From Rosistilla oblonga (GTDB lineage: Bacteria > Planctomycetota > Planctomycetia > Pirellulales > Pirellulaceae): a stretch of DNA of 64,000 bases. The stretch covers positions 1,302,001 through 1,366,000 of the forward strand of contig NZ_CP036292.1 in the NCBI RefSeq assembly GCF_007751715.1, written 5' to 3'. The position numbers were made by a program, and so were the translations under genes. The notes beneath the pieces are model-generated. The model saw only the letters and a program-made list of their open reading frames with translations. It was not told the origin of the DNA and searched no databases. Shown here piece after piece: positions 7,164-16,695 of the stretch; position 1 is the stretch's first letter, and each line of letters starts with the position of its first letter.

Positions 7164-9443
7164 ATGCGGTTCCTTGTTTGCCAAGCGTTGCTCTTGCTGC
7201 TGATGTCGCCTGGGCTCGGATGGGCTCAGCGCGGCGCGGTGCCTGCCGATATTCCCGAGCTGGAAACCTCGGGCCGGATCGCGCTGCAGCAGATCGACCA
7301 ATTGATTGGCGCCCAGTCGTGGGATGCCGCGGTCGATGAGATCCTGCGTCTTGCCGACACGTCGGGGGATCGATTGATCCAAATCGATCTCGATCCCAAC
7401 ACGACTGAATCGCTGCAGCGTTGGGTTCCGGTTCGCGATTACCTGAACGACCGGCTGGTGCGGTGGGGACTCGCCGCTCCAGAAGTCTTGTCGCGTTATC
7501 GCCAGCGAATCGATTCGCTGGCGGCCGCGGCCGTCGAGGCAGCCGCCACGCAGAAGGATCTTAGCCAAGCAGACCGCGCAGTCCGCGAGTTCCTTGCCAG
7601 TTCGCACGGCGATGTGGCGCTCCGTTTACAAGCCGACCTGGCGATCGATCGCGGTTGGGCTCAGCGAGGCCGCGATGCTCTGGTCCGCATCGATTCGCGT
7701 TTGCAGGCGACCGGCGTTGGGGAAAATCCCGTGGCGATGGTTCCCGCGGTCGCTTGGAATCCATTGCTCGTGAGGTACCCGGAGAGCGTGGCGGGGATTG
7801 CGGAGCAAGTGTCGCGCGACGATCGAGGCTTGAGTTTCGGATCCTACCGCGGAACCGCTCTCCCCTTGCCCAAGCTTGCGGCACGGCTTCCTTATTGTTC
7901 GGTGCTGCAGGGAGACATTCCGCGAGCCGAACGCGAGCTGGCGTTGGTGGGAACGATGTTCCAGTCGTTTGCCGATTCGCCAGCGGAGCAGACGTTGCGG
8001 CGGGCGATCGCGATAGCGAAAGAAGAGTCGACCGCGCCGGATGCGACGGTTCAATTCGCAGAGTTTCCGATCTGGACGACTCCGCTGCACCGGATCGATC
8101 GCGATCCGACCCTCGATTCCGTCAGCGGTTCGTCGGGGGCGGCCGGCAGTCGGCGATCGAGCTACTTTCCGGCGGTTTGGAACGGACGCGTCTTCGTTCA
8201 CGACGTGAATCGAATCGTCGGCTTCGATCTCCGCACGGGATCCGGTTGGCCGATCGAAGATTCCAATGCGGCAGTCTTCGACACGGGGCAGCCGCCCGAG
8301 GAAATCTTGCCTCCCGCGGCGCTTCCGGCATCGGGCTGGCCGCGATTCACGTTGAACGTGGTTGGCGATCGGATGGTCGCGCGGCTGGGACCGGCGGTGA
8401 CCGGTTGGTTGCCGGTGATGCGGAAGCCTCCGGGAAGTGCGTCGTCGGTGGCGGTGTTCGATCTCGACGGCGAGGGGCGATTGTTGGACGCCTATCCGAA
8501 ATCGCTCGACGCTGAAGAACTGGGCGACTACGAAATCGAAGCACCTCCGATGTTGGTGGGCGATCGAATTTTCTGCGGGATCACGCGGCGTGCCGGTTCG
8601 CTGTACACAAGTCGCGTGCTGTGCATCGACCTGCGATCGGGGCAGCGGTTGTGGATCAGTCCCGAACTGGCGGTCGGGCCGATGCCCAATCAACCGCCCG
8701 CCAACCGCGTCTCGCATGCGACGGTCGCGTATCGCGAGGGGATGCTGTTCTATCACGCCAACTTGGGAACTGTTTCGGCGATCGATGCGCAGACGGGCAA
8801 GATTTCTTGGTTGGTTCGTTACCATCGCGGTTCGGCAAACGATAACCCTTATCGGGACGAACCGTTTGTCGACGATCGCGACCTGTCGCCGGTGCTGTTG
8901 GATGCGGAGCTAGCGATCGTTGCGGCGGCTGATTGCGATCGCTTGTTCGCGTTGGATTCGGCGACGGGGCAGACGCTGTGGACCAGCGGGCCCGAACTGG
9001 CCGAAGACGTGGAGTGTCTGTTGGGGACGACGGCAACACACGTGATCGCTTCGGGAGATCGGCTGTACTGGATCGATAAGTTCACCGGATGCGTCGACGC
9101 GGTTTTTGCTGGCGGTTCGACTTCGCTGGCTGCCGGTGGATCGTTGCAGCCGCGGACGGCGGGACGCGGCGCGATCGCGGGGAATCGAATCTACTGGCCG
9201 ACCGACGATGCGATCCTTGTCTTCGATGCGGTCCTTGCCGATACGGATACGAGGCCCGCGGTGCGGATGGTCGATCGGATCGATCTGTTGCCCCGCGATC
9301 TACGCGGCGGCAATCTGTTGATCCGCGACGGGTATCTGATCTTGGCGAGTCCCGATCGGTTGGCCGTTTTCGATTCCCGCGAATTCAAGGTTGCCACGAT
9401 TGCCCCTGGCTCGCCAATCGGCGAAACTTTGAAGCATGAATGA
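7164..9443 (+). CDS. Exported PQQ-like beta-propeller protein
   Basis: A 759-aa protein with a signal peptide (MRFLVCQALLLLLM, cleavage near GLGWAQ), a helical tetratricopeptide-like N-terminal half (about 30-290), and a C-terminal propeller (about 310-740) with repeated PQQ-type blades such as GRVFVHDVNRIVGFDL, VSAIDAQTGKISWL and LFALDSATGQTLW. Such proteins act as periplasmic scaffolds; no dehydrogenase active site was seen. The ATG at 7164 is preferred over the TTG one codon upstream. Its stop overlaps the MoxR start by 8 bp, so the three genes to 11384 are probably one operon and the protein may be an envelope partner of the MoxR/DUF58 pair. Confidence 0.85.
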   Translation: MRFLVCQALLLLLMSPGLGWAQRGAVPADIPELETSGRIALQQIDQLIGAQSWDAAVDEILRLADTSGDRLIQIDLDPNTTESLQRWVPVRDYLNDRLVRWGLAAPEVLSRYRQRIDSLAAAAVEAAATQKDLSQADRAVREFLASSHGDVALRLQADLAIDRGWAQRGRDALVRIDSRLQATGVGENPVAMVPAVAWNPLLVRYPESVAGIAEQVSRDDRGLSFGSYRGTALPLPKLAARLPYCSVLQGDIPRAERELALVGTMFQSFADSPAEQTLRRAIAIAKEESTAPDATVQFAEFPIWTTPLHRIDRDPTLDSVSGSSGAAGSRRSSYFPAVWNGRVFVHDVNRIVGFDLRTGSGWPIEDSNAAVFDTGQPPEEILPPAALPASGWPRFTLNVVGDRMVARLGPAVTGWLPVMRKPPGSASSVAVFDLDGEGRLLDAYPKSLDAEELGDYEIEAPPMLVGDRIFCGITRRAGSLYTSRVLCIDLRSGQRLWISPELAVGPMPNQPPANRVSHATVAYREGMLFYHANLGTVSAIDAQTGKISWLVRYHRGSANDNPYRDEPFVDDRDLSPVLLDAELAIVAAADCDRLFALDSATGQTLWTSGPELAEDVECLLGTTATHVIASGDRLYWIDKFTGCVDAVFAGGSTSLAAGGSLQPRTAGRGAIAGNRIYWPTDDAILVFDAVLADTDTRPAVRMVDRIDLLPRDLRGGNLLIRDGYLILASPDRLAVFDSREFKVATIAPGSPIGETLKHE

Positions 9444-10485
9444 CAGCCAGAATATCGGTGACCGCGAGTTGATCGAGCGGTTGGCCAGCGAATACGCAGC
9501 GATTAAAGCCGAATTGGCCAAAGCGATCATCGGCCAGGAAGAAACGATCGAGCAGGTGATCACGGCATTGGTTGCCGGCGGTCATTGTCTGTTGGTCGGG
9601 GTGCCCGGTTTGGCCAAGACGTTGTTGGTGCACAGTTTGGCATCGACGCTCAAGCTCGATTTCAGCCGGATCCAGTTCACTCCCGATCTGATGCCCAGCG
9701 ATATCACCGGAACCGAGGTGATCCAACAGGATCGCGAGACGGGGGAACGGCAGTTCAAATTTCTGCCGGGACCGATCTTTGGCAACATCATCTTGGCCGA
9801 CGAGATCAATCGGACGCCGCCCAAAACGCAGGCTGCGTTGTTGGAAGCGATGCAAGAGCGGCAGGTGACCGCGGGCGGAACGCGACACGAATTGCCGAAT
9901 CCGTTTTTTGTTTTGGCCACGCAAAATCCGATCGAACAAGACGGCACCTACCCGTTGCCCGAAGCTCAATTGGATCGGTTCATGTTCGACGTGCGGATCG
10001 ATTACCCCAACGAAGCGGATGAATTGCAGGTCGTGCTGCAGACGACCGACGACAAAGAGGAATCGCTGACCGCGGTTGTCGACGGGGCGCAGTTGCTGGA
10101 GTTCCGTCATTTGGTTCGTCGGATTCCGATCGCCGAGCCGGTCGCGCGGTATGCGATGACGCTGGCTCGCGGCAGTCGGCCGTCGGATCCGCGGGCGTCG
10201 GACCAGGTGAAGAAGTATGTGCGTTGGGGAAGCGGCCCGCGCGGCAGCCAGTACCTGGTGCTGGCGGCAAAAGCTCGGGCGGCGCTGCAGGGGCGGCATC
10301 TGGTCGAGCGAGACGATGTCGATGCGGTGGCGTTGCCGGTGCTGCGGCATCGGATTCGATTGAACTTCGCCGCCGAAGCCGATGGGCTGACCGTGGCGCA
10401 GGTCATCCAAGATCTGATCCAACGCGCTCGCAATGGCGCCGAACCGGCCGGCGTTGCGGCGGTGTTTCGAAATCCGACCTCCTAA
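9436..10485 (+). CDS. MoxR family AAA+ ATPase
   Basis: A 349-aa AAA+ ATPase of the MoxR class, a cytoplasmic chaperone thought to mature VWA-domain partners or insert metal cofactors. Motifs: Walker A GVPGLAKT (55-62), Walker B ILADEINR (about 118-125), sensor 1 in LATQNPIEQDGTYPLPEAQ and the RFMFDV segment; the C-terminal lid domain follows. It starts 8 bp inside the upstream gene and is followed after 11 bp by a DUF58 gene, the standard MoxR-DUF58 pairing. Confidence 0.95.
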   Translation: MNDSQNIGDRELIERLASEYAAIKAELAKAIIGQEETIEQVITALVAGGHCLLVGVPGLAKTLLVHSLASTLKLDFSRIQFTPDLMPSDITGTEVIQQDRETGERQFKFLPGPIFGNIILADEINRTPPKTQAALLEAMQERQVTAGGTRHELPNPFFVLATQNPIEQDGTYPLPEAQLDRFMFDVRIDYPNEADELQVVLQTTDDKEESLTAVVDGAQLLEFRHLVRRIPIAEPVARYAMTLARGSRPSDPRASDQVKKYVRWGSGPRGSQYLVLAAKARAALQGRHLVERDDVDAVALPVLRHRIRLNFAAEADGLTVAQVIQDLIQRARNGAEPAGVAAVFRNPTS

Positions 10486-10496
10486 CGGTCGCTGCG

Positions 10497-11384
10497 ATGT
10501 ATCAAACGTTTGCCAAGTATCTGGATCACGACGCGTACACGGCGTTGAACGCTTTGCGGCTGAAGTCGCGGCATCGCTTCGCCGGTTCTGCGGCGGGAGA
10601 GCATCGCAGTTTTCGGATGGGGCAAGCTATCGAGTTCGCGCAGCATCGCCAGTATGCGCCGGGGGACGATCTGCGTTACCTCGACTGGAAGATCTACGGG
10701 CGGACCGACAAGTACTATCTGAAGCAGAGCGAAGACGAAACGGATTTATGCTGTTACGTGTTGCTGGACAACAGCGAGAGCATGTCGTTTGCTGGCACCG
10801 ATTCGGAAATTTCCAAGCTGCAGTATGCACGCAAGTTGGCGGTCGCGTTGGCCTTCGTCACGCTAGCAGGACAAGACCGGATCGGTCTGGGAATGTTGAG
10901 CGATCGCTTGTTCGACTATCTGCCGCCGTCGAGCGCCATCAGCCAACTGTCCCGCTGGGACGAGGTCTTTGAAAAAACGCCAGCTGCCGGGGGGACCGAT
11001 CTGCCTAGTGGTGTGGCGCAATTTGTCGATCAGGCTCGGCAACCGGGGCTGGTCGTCTTGATCAGCGATCTGTTGGGACCCGAGCAGGGGCTGCAGGGAG
11101 CGCTGACGCTTTTGCGTGGTGCAGGACATGATGCAATTGTGCTGCATGTAATGGATCGGCAGGAGAGGGAGTTTCGCTTCGACGGCGAACTCCATTTTGA
11201 GGGTCTCGAATCTGCGGGTGAGGTCGATGTTAACGGCGCTCAGATACGCAATGCTTATCTAGAGGAGCTGGATAACTTTATAGAAAAGCAGCGCCAAAAC
11301 TGTTGGGGGCTGGGATTTGAGTTTTCGACAGTGTTGACCGATTTCCCCTTGGCGGCGGCCTTGTCGTCGCACTTCCGCCATTGA
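10497..11384 (+). CDS. DUF58 domain protein (VWA-like), MoxR partner
   Basis: A 295-aa cytoplasmic protein. The DUF58 signature RQYAPGDDLRYLDWKIYGRTD is present as YAPGDDLRYLDWK, followed by a von Willebrand A fold with a MIDAS-like DNSES (in VLLDNSESMSF). DUF58 proteins are the usual substrates or partners of MoxR ATPases. The ATG at 10497 lies 11 bp after the MoxR stop; an open frame extends upstream inside moxR but homology begins at MYQTFAKYLDH. It has no membrane segment. The rest of a typical planctomycete cluster (DUF4175, VWA membrane protein) is found separately at 32-38 kb. Confidence 0.93.
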   Translation: MYQTFAKYLDHDAYTALNALRLKSRHRFAGSAAGEHRSFRMGQAIEFAQHRQYAPGDDLRYLDWKIYGRTDKYYLKQSEDETDLCCYVLLDNSESMSFAGTDSEISKLQYARKLAVALAFVTLAGQDRIGLGMLSDRLFDYLPPSSAISQLSRWDEVFEKTPAAGGTDLPSGVAQFVDQARQPGLVVLISDLLGPEQGLQGALTLLRGAGHDAIVLHVMDRQEREFRFDGELHFEGLESAGEVDVNGAQIRNAYLEELDNFIEKQRQNCWGLGFEFSTVLTDFPLAAALSSHFRH

Positions 11385-11537
11385 TCGCGTCTGTGTCGTT
11401 ATGGCAATTCGGGAGGCATCGGGTTTCATCTCCGTATCGGTTTGAGTTCTGCCATTCGGCGTGCCGATGCTTGTCGGTACGCTATACTTCGCCGTATTCG
11501 CGTATTTCGAATTGACCATAAACGAAGATTTGGATTG

Positions 11538-13997
11538 ATGACAGCAACAACTTTAACCAAACCCGCGTCGATTGATCTCGCTGGCCTGGACGAAGAAATT
11601 CGGCGGCACCTGCACTATACCCTCGGGTATCACGAACGGGATGTTTCGCCTCGCTACGTCTGTCGCGCGACAGCTTTGGCGGTTCGCGATCGATTGGTGG
11701 GCAGTTGGCAGCAGACGCGCGACGCGATTCGTGAAACCGATCAGCGCCGCGTCTATTATCTATCGCTTGAGTTCTTGATCGGGCGTTCGTTGAGCAACGC
11801 GATCCAGAACATCGACCTCGATGGTCCCGCTCGCGAGGCGTTGCACCAATACGGTTTGAGCCTGGAAGAGGTCGCCGAAAAGGAGCACGATGCGGGACTT
11901 GGCAACGGTGGTTTGGGCCGCTTGGCAGCTTGTTTTCTCGACAGTTGCGCCAACCTGAAATTGCCGGTCGTCGGTTACGGTATCCGTTACGAATACGGCA
12001 TGTTCCACCAACACATCGAAAACGGCCGCCAAATCGAAGATCCCGATCATTGGTTGCGCGATGGCAATCCGTGGGAGATGGAGCGTCCCGACGAAGCGCA
12101 GAACGTTCATTTCTACGGCTACACCGAACACTACCGCGACGACGAGGGAACACCTCGTTGTCGTTGGGCCGGCAGCCACGACGTCGTTGCCGTTCCCTAT
12201 GACATGCCGATCCCGGGCTATCGCAACAAGACCGTCAACACGCTGCGGTTGTGGAAAGCGGCGGCGACCGACGCTTTCGATCTGGAAGAGTTCAATTCGG
12301 GCAGTTACCCCGAAGCTGTCGCGTCGAAAAACATGGCCGAACAGATTTCGATGGTCCTGTATCCCAACGATGCTAGCGAAAACGGGAAGGAGTTGCGTCT
12401 GAAGCAGCAATACTTCCTGGTCTCTGCCAGCTTGCAAGATATCGTCAAGGATTGGGTCGAAAAGCACGGCGATGACTTCACCGACTTTGGCAAGAAGAAT
12501 TGCTTCCAATTAAACGACACGCACCCCGCGTGTGCCGTCGCCGAATTGATGCGGATCTTGTTGGATCAGTATCAGATGGAATGGCAGCAGGCTTGGGAAA
12601 TCACCACGCAGTGCATGGCATACACCAACCACACGCTGTTGCCCGAGGCGTTGGAGCGTTGGTCGGTGTCGCTGTTCAGCCGTTTGCTGCCGCGATTGTT
12701 GGACATCATCTATGAGATCAACCATCGCTTCCTGGCTGAAGTCTCCAAGAAATGGCCGGGCGATGTGGCGCGTCAACGCCGCATGTCGTTGGTCGAAGAG
12801 GGAGAGAATCCTCACATCCGGATGGCACATCTGGCGATCGTCGGCAGCTTCTCGGTCAACGGCGTTGCTGGTTTGCACACCGAACTGTTGAAGAGCGGTC
12901 TGTTCCAGGACTTCTATGAACTGTGGCCGAAGAAGTTCAATAACAAGACGAATGGTGTGACCCAGCGTCGTTGGTTGGCGCACTGCAATCCAGGGCTTCG
13001 CGATCTGTTGAACGAAACGATTGGCGAGGGCTGGCAGACCGATCTGAGCCAGATCGAACGGCTGCGTCCGTTTGCCGAAGACGCTGCGTTTCGCAAGCGT
13101 TGGGCAGAGGTCAAACTGCAAAACAAGCGTCGCTTGATCGAATACGTTCGCCAGACAACGGGGATCGAATTCCAAGAAGCTGCGTTGTTCGACGTGCAGG
13201 TCAAACGGATTCACGAGTACAAGCGTCAGCTGTTGAATCTGCTGCACGTGTTGAATCTGTACGACCGGATCCAACGTGGCGACACCGCCGGGATGGTTCC
13301 GCGTTGCGTGCTGATCGGTGGCAAAGCGGCTCCCGGATATCACGTTGCCAAGATGATCGTCAACTTGATCAACAACGTCGCCAGCGTGATCAACGCCGAT
13401 GAAAAAGCGAACGACCTGTTGAAGCTGGTCTTCCTGCCGAACTACCGCGTTTCAGCGATGGAAGTGATCTGCCCGGCGACCGAACTGTCCGAACAGATTT
13501 CGACCGCGGGTAAAGAGGCGTCGGGTACCGGCAACATGAAGTTCATGATGAACGGTGCTCTGACGATCGGAACGCTCGACGGTGCGAATATCGAGATTCG
13601 CGAACAGGCCGGCGATGACAATTTCTTCCTGTTCGGACTCGATGCGGCAGAAGTTGCAGAGACCAAAAAGGCTTACGATCCCAACAAGATTATCGCCGGC
13701 GACGAAGAGATCCAACGGATCATGGCGATGATCGAAGGTGGTCGGTTCGACGCCGGGAATCCTGGCACGTTTAACATCTTGACCGCCGGGCTCCGCAATC
13801 CTTACGACCCGTGGCTGACGATCGCCGATCTTCGCGATTACATCGACACGCAACGCAAGGTCGATGCGGCGTACCAAGATCAAGAGGGTTGGAACCGGAT
13901 GAGCATCTTGAACACAGCCAACAGCGGCTGGTTCTCGAGCGATCGCACGATCCAACAATACGCCGACGAGATCTGGCAAGCCAAGCCGTTGGGCTAG
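11538..13997 (+). CDS. glgP: Glycogen/alpha-glucan phosphorylase
   Basis: Phosphorolysis of alpha-1,4-glucans to glucose 1-phosphate, cytoplasmic, pyridoxal phosphate dependent. 819 aa, normal for the GT35 family. Visible motifs: RRVYYLSLEFLIGR near the N-terminus, NGGLGRLAACFLDS, the NDTHPA segment, the EYKRQLLN stretch, and the cofactor site EASGTGNMKFMMNG with Lys668. The ATG at 11538 was chosen because the sequence before MTATTLTKP lacks family similarity. No other glycogen gene is in the window. The stop overlaps by 3 bases the stop of a convergent gene on the other strand, so no separate terminator lies between them. Confidence 0.97.
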   Translation: MTATTLTKPASIDLAGLDEEIRRHLHYTLGYHERDVSPRYVCRATALAVRDRLVGSWQQTRDAIRETDQRRVYYLSLEFLIGRSLSNAIQNIDLDGPAREALHQYGLSLEEVAEKEHDAGLGNGGLGRLAACFLDSCANLKLPVVGYGIRYEYGMFHQHIENGRQIEDPDHWLRDGNPWEMERPDEAQNVHFYGYTEHYRDDEGTPRCRWAGSHDVVAVPYDMPIPGYRNKTVNTLRLWKAAATDAFDLEEFNSGSYPEAVASKNMAEQISMVLYPNDASENGKELRLKQQYFLVSASLQDIVKDWVEKHGDDFTDFGKKNCFQLNDTHPACAVAELMRILLDQYQMEWQQAWEITTQCMAYTNHTLLPEALERWSVSLFSRLLPRLLDIIYEINHRFLAEVSKKWPGDVARQRRMSLVEEGENPHIRMAHLAIVGSFSVNGVAGLHTELLKSGLFQDFYELWPKKFNNKTNGVTQRRWLAHCNPGLRDLLNETIGEGWQTDLSQIERLRPFAEDAAFRKRWAEVKLQNKRRLIEYVRQTTGIEFQEAALFDVQVKRIHEYKRQLLNLLHVLNLYDRIQRGDTAGMVPRCVLIGGKAAPGYHVAKMIVNLINNVASVINADEKANDLLKLVFLPNYRVSAMEVICPATELSEQISTAGKEASGTGNMKFMMNGALTIGTLDGANIEIREQAGDDNFFLFGLDAAEVAETKKAYDPNKIIAGDEEIQRIMAMIEGGRFDAGNPGTFNILTAGLRNPYDPWLTIADLRDYIDTQRKVDAAYQDQEGWNRMSILNTANSGWFSSDRTIQQYADEIWQAKPLG

Positions 13998-14776
13998 GTT
14001 GCCGCATCCTGCTCCGGCTGAGGCAACTCAGCCGGATCGAGCTGTCGGTCGGTGGCGAAAAACAGCCAATCGGTTTGCCAATGGTCAACCAGAGCGTTGA
14101 AAGTCTTCACCGGTTCGACATGCACGCTTTCAAAGGTTTCTCGCAGCGCTACCGAAAACTGGCTGCTCTGGGCATACGACCAGACAGCCAGCACGCCATG
14201 TTCGGCCAGATGGGCTTTGGCCGCCAACAGCCCATCGCGAGTGTAGAAGCCGTTTTCCTCTTCTCCCAGTTGATCGCTGGGGGAATGGTCGACATCGATC
14301 ACGATCAGGTCGTATCGATCCGTTGGCGATTCCGTCAGCCGCTGATAGACATCCCCCGCGATGATCTTCAACTGTTCCGCTGCGTTTAATTCGCTCGATA
14401 GCGGCACCAAACCCTGCCGCAGCCAATCGACAACTTGCGGAAGGTATTCGATCACGTCGACCGATGCGACGTTCTCATGCTTCAGCAGTTCTTGTGCTGT
14501 GTAGCCCAGCCCCAGTCCGCCGACCAAGGTTTTCAAATTGGGGCCGCCATGGATCTCGACAGCTCGGTTGGAGATCTGACGCTCCGAATCGGTGTTCAGG
14601 CTGCTCATCAGGAACTCGTGATTCAGCGTCACCTCGGTGACGATCGTCCCGGGTTGGGAGAGCAGTTCGCGGCGACGCAGGCAGAGCGGCCCCAGCGGCG
14701 AATCTTCGTAGGCCAAGATTTCAAAGTTGGGACGTTCCACGATCGGATTCCTTGTCGGTGTCGGCAGAGGCCGCAA
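13994..14776 (-). CDS. Spermidine synthase-like (polyamine aminopropyltransferase family) protein
   Basis: About 260 aa with a class I methyltransferase-type Rossmann fold: motif I in TLVGGLGLGYTAQE, an acidic residue after strand 2 (VDVIEYLPQVV), and LIVIDVDHSP as the strand-4 motif. The arrangement is that of spermidine synthase-like proteins that use decarboxylated AdoMet or related cofactors. Whether it makes a polyamine is unknown; no speD-like gene is near. The start is uncertain: TTG at 14776 or GTG at 14740 (before ERPNFEILAYEDSPLG), with no strong ribosome site. It converges on glgP with overlapping stop codons. Confidence 0.75.
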   Translation of the reverse strand: MRPLPTPTRNPIVERPNFEILAYEDSPLGPLCLRRRELLSQPGTIVTEVTLNHEFLMSSLNTDSERQISNRAVEIHGGPNLKTLVGGLGLGYTAQELLKHENVASVDVIEYLPQVVDWLRQGLVPLSSELNAAEQLKIIAGDVYQRLTESPTDRYDLIVIDVDHSPSDQLGEEENGFYTRDGLLAAKAHLAEHGVLAVWSYAQSSQFSVALRETFESVHVEPVKTFNALVDHWQTDWLFFATDRQLDPAELPQPEQDAAT

Positions 14777-15020
14777 CGCCGATGCAAACGATGAGAGTCA
14801 TTTACCCGTGCCGCAGACAATCGCCGCGGGGGATTAGGTTGTTTCGAGCCTCGCATTGTAGCGAGATCGCCCGGGACGTGTGCAAAACCTCGGCTACCAA
14901 TGCTCCCGAAGCTCAGACACTGATTCGCCCTGGAACCCGGCCGGAATTCTGGTGCGAGGTGGACTAGAATAGCGGATCGTCCCCAACGATCCGTTTGTTC
15001 TTTTTGAGAGTTGCGATTTG

Positions 15021-16436
15021 ATGCGTTTGCCCATTCTGTTTGCCGTCGCTTGGCTGAGCTGCGCGACGCTGGCTGCTTCCGCTGCCGAGCGTCCCAATGT
15101 TTTATTGATCTGCGTCGACGATCTGCGACCCGAATTGAACTGCTTTGGGAAGTCGTACATTCGATCGCCGAATATCGACGCCCTGGCGGCTCGCGGCCGG
15201 ATCTTCGAACGCCATTATGTTCAAGCCCCGACGTGCGGAGCGTCGCGGTTTGCGATGCTGACCGGGCGGTATGGTCCCAGCGATAACGGGGCGCTGTTTA
15301 AGCGAGCCGCTCAGATCGCGAAAAATGCCGACTCGGTATCCGCCAGCATGCCGGCATGGTTTCGGCAAAACGGATATACGACGGTTTCGGTCGGCAAGGT
15401 CTCGCATCATCCCGGTGGACGAGGCGGACCCGACTGGGATCGAGAGGATCAACTGGAGATGCCCCATTCCTGGGACCGGCATCTGTTGCCCGCCGGACCG
15501 TGGCAGCATCCACGCGGCGCGATGCATGGTTTGGCTCATGGCGAGATCCGGCACGATCCTTCCAAGATGGATCTGTTTCAATCGAGCGAAGGAGACGATT
15601 CGATCTATCCCGATGGCTTGATCACCGATGAAGCGCTGCGTCAGTTGGATCGATTGAGCGGCGACGACGGCGAGCAGCCATTCTTTTTAGCCGTTGGTAT
15701 CATCCGACCGCATCTGCCCTTTGGGGCTCCTGCAAAATACATGCAGCCCTATCGCGATCTCACCCTGCCGCCGATCCCTCATCCGGAGAAGCCGTCGGGA
15801 AAGACGACGTGGCACCGATCGGGAGAGTTCATGCGGTATAACCATTGGGGCAAGGATCCCAATCACGATGCCGAATTTGCGACCGCCGTGCGGAAGCATT
15901 ACGCAGCGTGTGTCACGTACGCCGACGCTCAGGTTGGCAAGCTCGTCGAGCGATTGAATCAGCTGGGACAACAGGACAACACGATCATCGTGTTATGGGG
16001 CGACCACGGCTGGCATTTGGGAGAGCACGGGATCTGGGGGAAGCACGCGTTGTTTGAAGAGTCGTTGCGATCGCCGTTGGTGATCTGCCATCCCGGTCTG
16101 CCCGATCCTGGCGTGGCAACGCGGTCGATCGTCGAAAGCGTCGACATCTTTCCGACTCTATGCAGTCTGAGCGGTCTGCCGCAGCCCGATTTTGTCGACG
16201 GAGTTTCCTTGACGCCGATTCTCCAATCGGCAGATGCCGCCGGGCATCCAGCGGTCTCGTACGCCAAGGCTCAAACGCTTCGCACCGACACGCACCGCTT
16301 GATCGTCCATCGCGATGGCTACGTCGAACTGTACGATCATCGCGGCGAGGATGGTGAGACGACAAACATCGCCGAGAAACACCCCGAGCTGGTCGAAGCG
16401 ATGCTGCAGCAGTTGCGTCAGCGGATGGAAGGCTGA
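15021..16436 (+). CDS. Secreted sulfatase (iduronate-2-sulfatase/choline sulfatase type)
   Basis: A 471-aa exported sulfatase. A signal peptide (residues 1-22, [14 protein letters not shown] to SAA) is followed by the metal-site opening [20 protein letters not shown] and the formylglycine motif Cys72-G-A-S-R. Further motifs are the VGKVSHHPG and [14 protein letters not shown] segments and the late metal site [18 protein letters not shown]. The [12 protein letters not shown] opening resembles iduronate-2-sulfatase-like (S1_7) enzymes. ATG at 15021 was chosen over a TTG one codon earlier. A TAGAAT hexamer near 14963 could be its -10 box. It stands alone; the substrate is unknown but probably a sulfated glycan. 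Confidence 0.94.
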   Translation: MRLPILFAVAWLSCATLAASAAERPNVLLICVDDLRPELNCFGKSYIRSPNIDALAARGRIFERHYVQAPTCGASRFAMLTGRYGPSDNGALFKRAAQIAKNADSVSASMPAWFRQNGYTTVSVGKVSHHPGGRGGPDWDREDQLEMPHSWDRHLLPAGPWQHPRGAMHGLAHGEIRHDPSKMDLFQSSEGDDSIYPDGLITDEALRQLDRLSGDDGEQPFFLAVGIIRPHLPFGAPAKYMQPYRDLTLPPIPHPEKPSGKTTWHRSGEFMRYNHWGKDPNHDAEFATAVRKHYAACVTYADAQVGKLVERLNQLGQQDNTIIVLWGDHGWHLGEHGIWGKHALFEESLRSPLVICHPGLPDPGVATRSIVESVDIFPTLCSLSGLPQPDFVDGVSLTPILQSADAAGHPAVSYAKAQTLRTDTHRLIVHRDGYVELYDHRGEDGETTNIAEKHPELVEAMLQQLRQRMEG

Positions 16437-16695
16437 TCGTACGGGCGGCCTGCCCGTTGGCAATTTTCCTGTACGGCTGGCGAAGGATTGCAAAACGACG
16501 TCGTTGCAAGGGACGACGATCGGGACCAGGAGGGTTGAACTGACCACGCCAAACACGATCGAGATCGCCTGTGGGAATCAGCCCCTGTGCTTAAGTGCTC
16601 GTTTCAAGCGTCAGGGGGAAGTGGCCAACCAAGGACGTCATGCTGGTCAACATGATTGCGGTAAAACGCGATCGGCCAGCGGATCGAAGGCTGGC

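Noticed and set aside
7626-8825. A 399-codon minus-strand frame inside the propeller gene
   Set aside because: Arg/His-rich antisense shadow without domains; the plus-strand gene has a signal peptide and PQQ-type blades.
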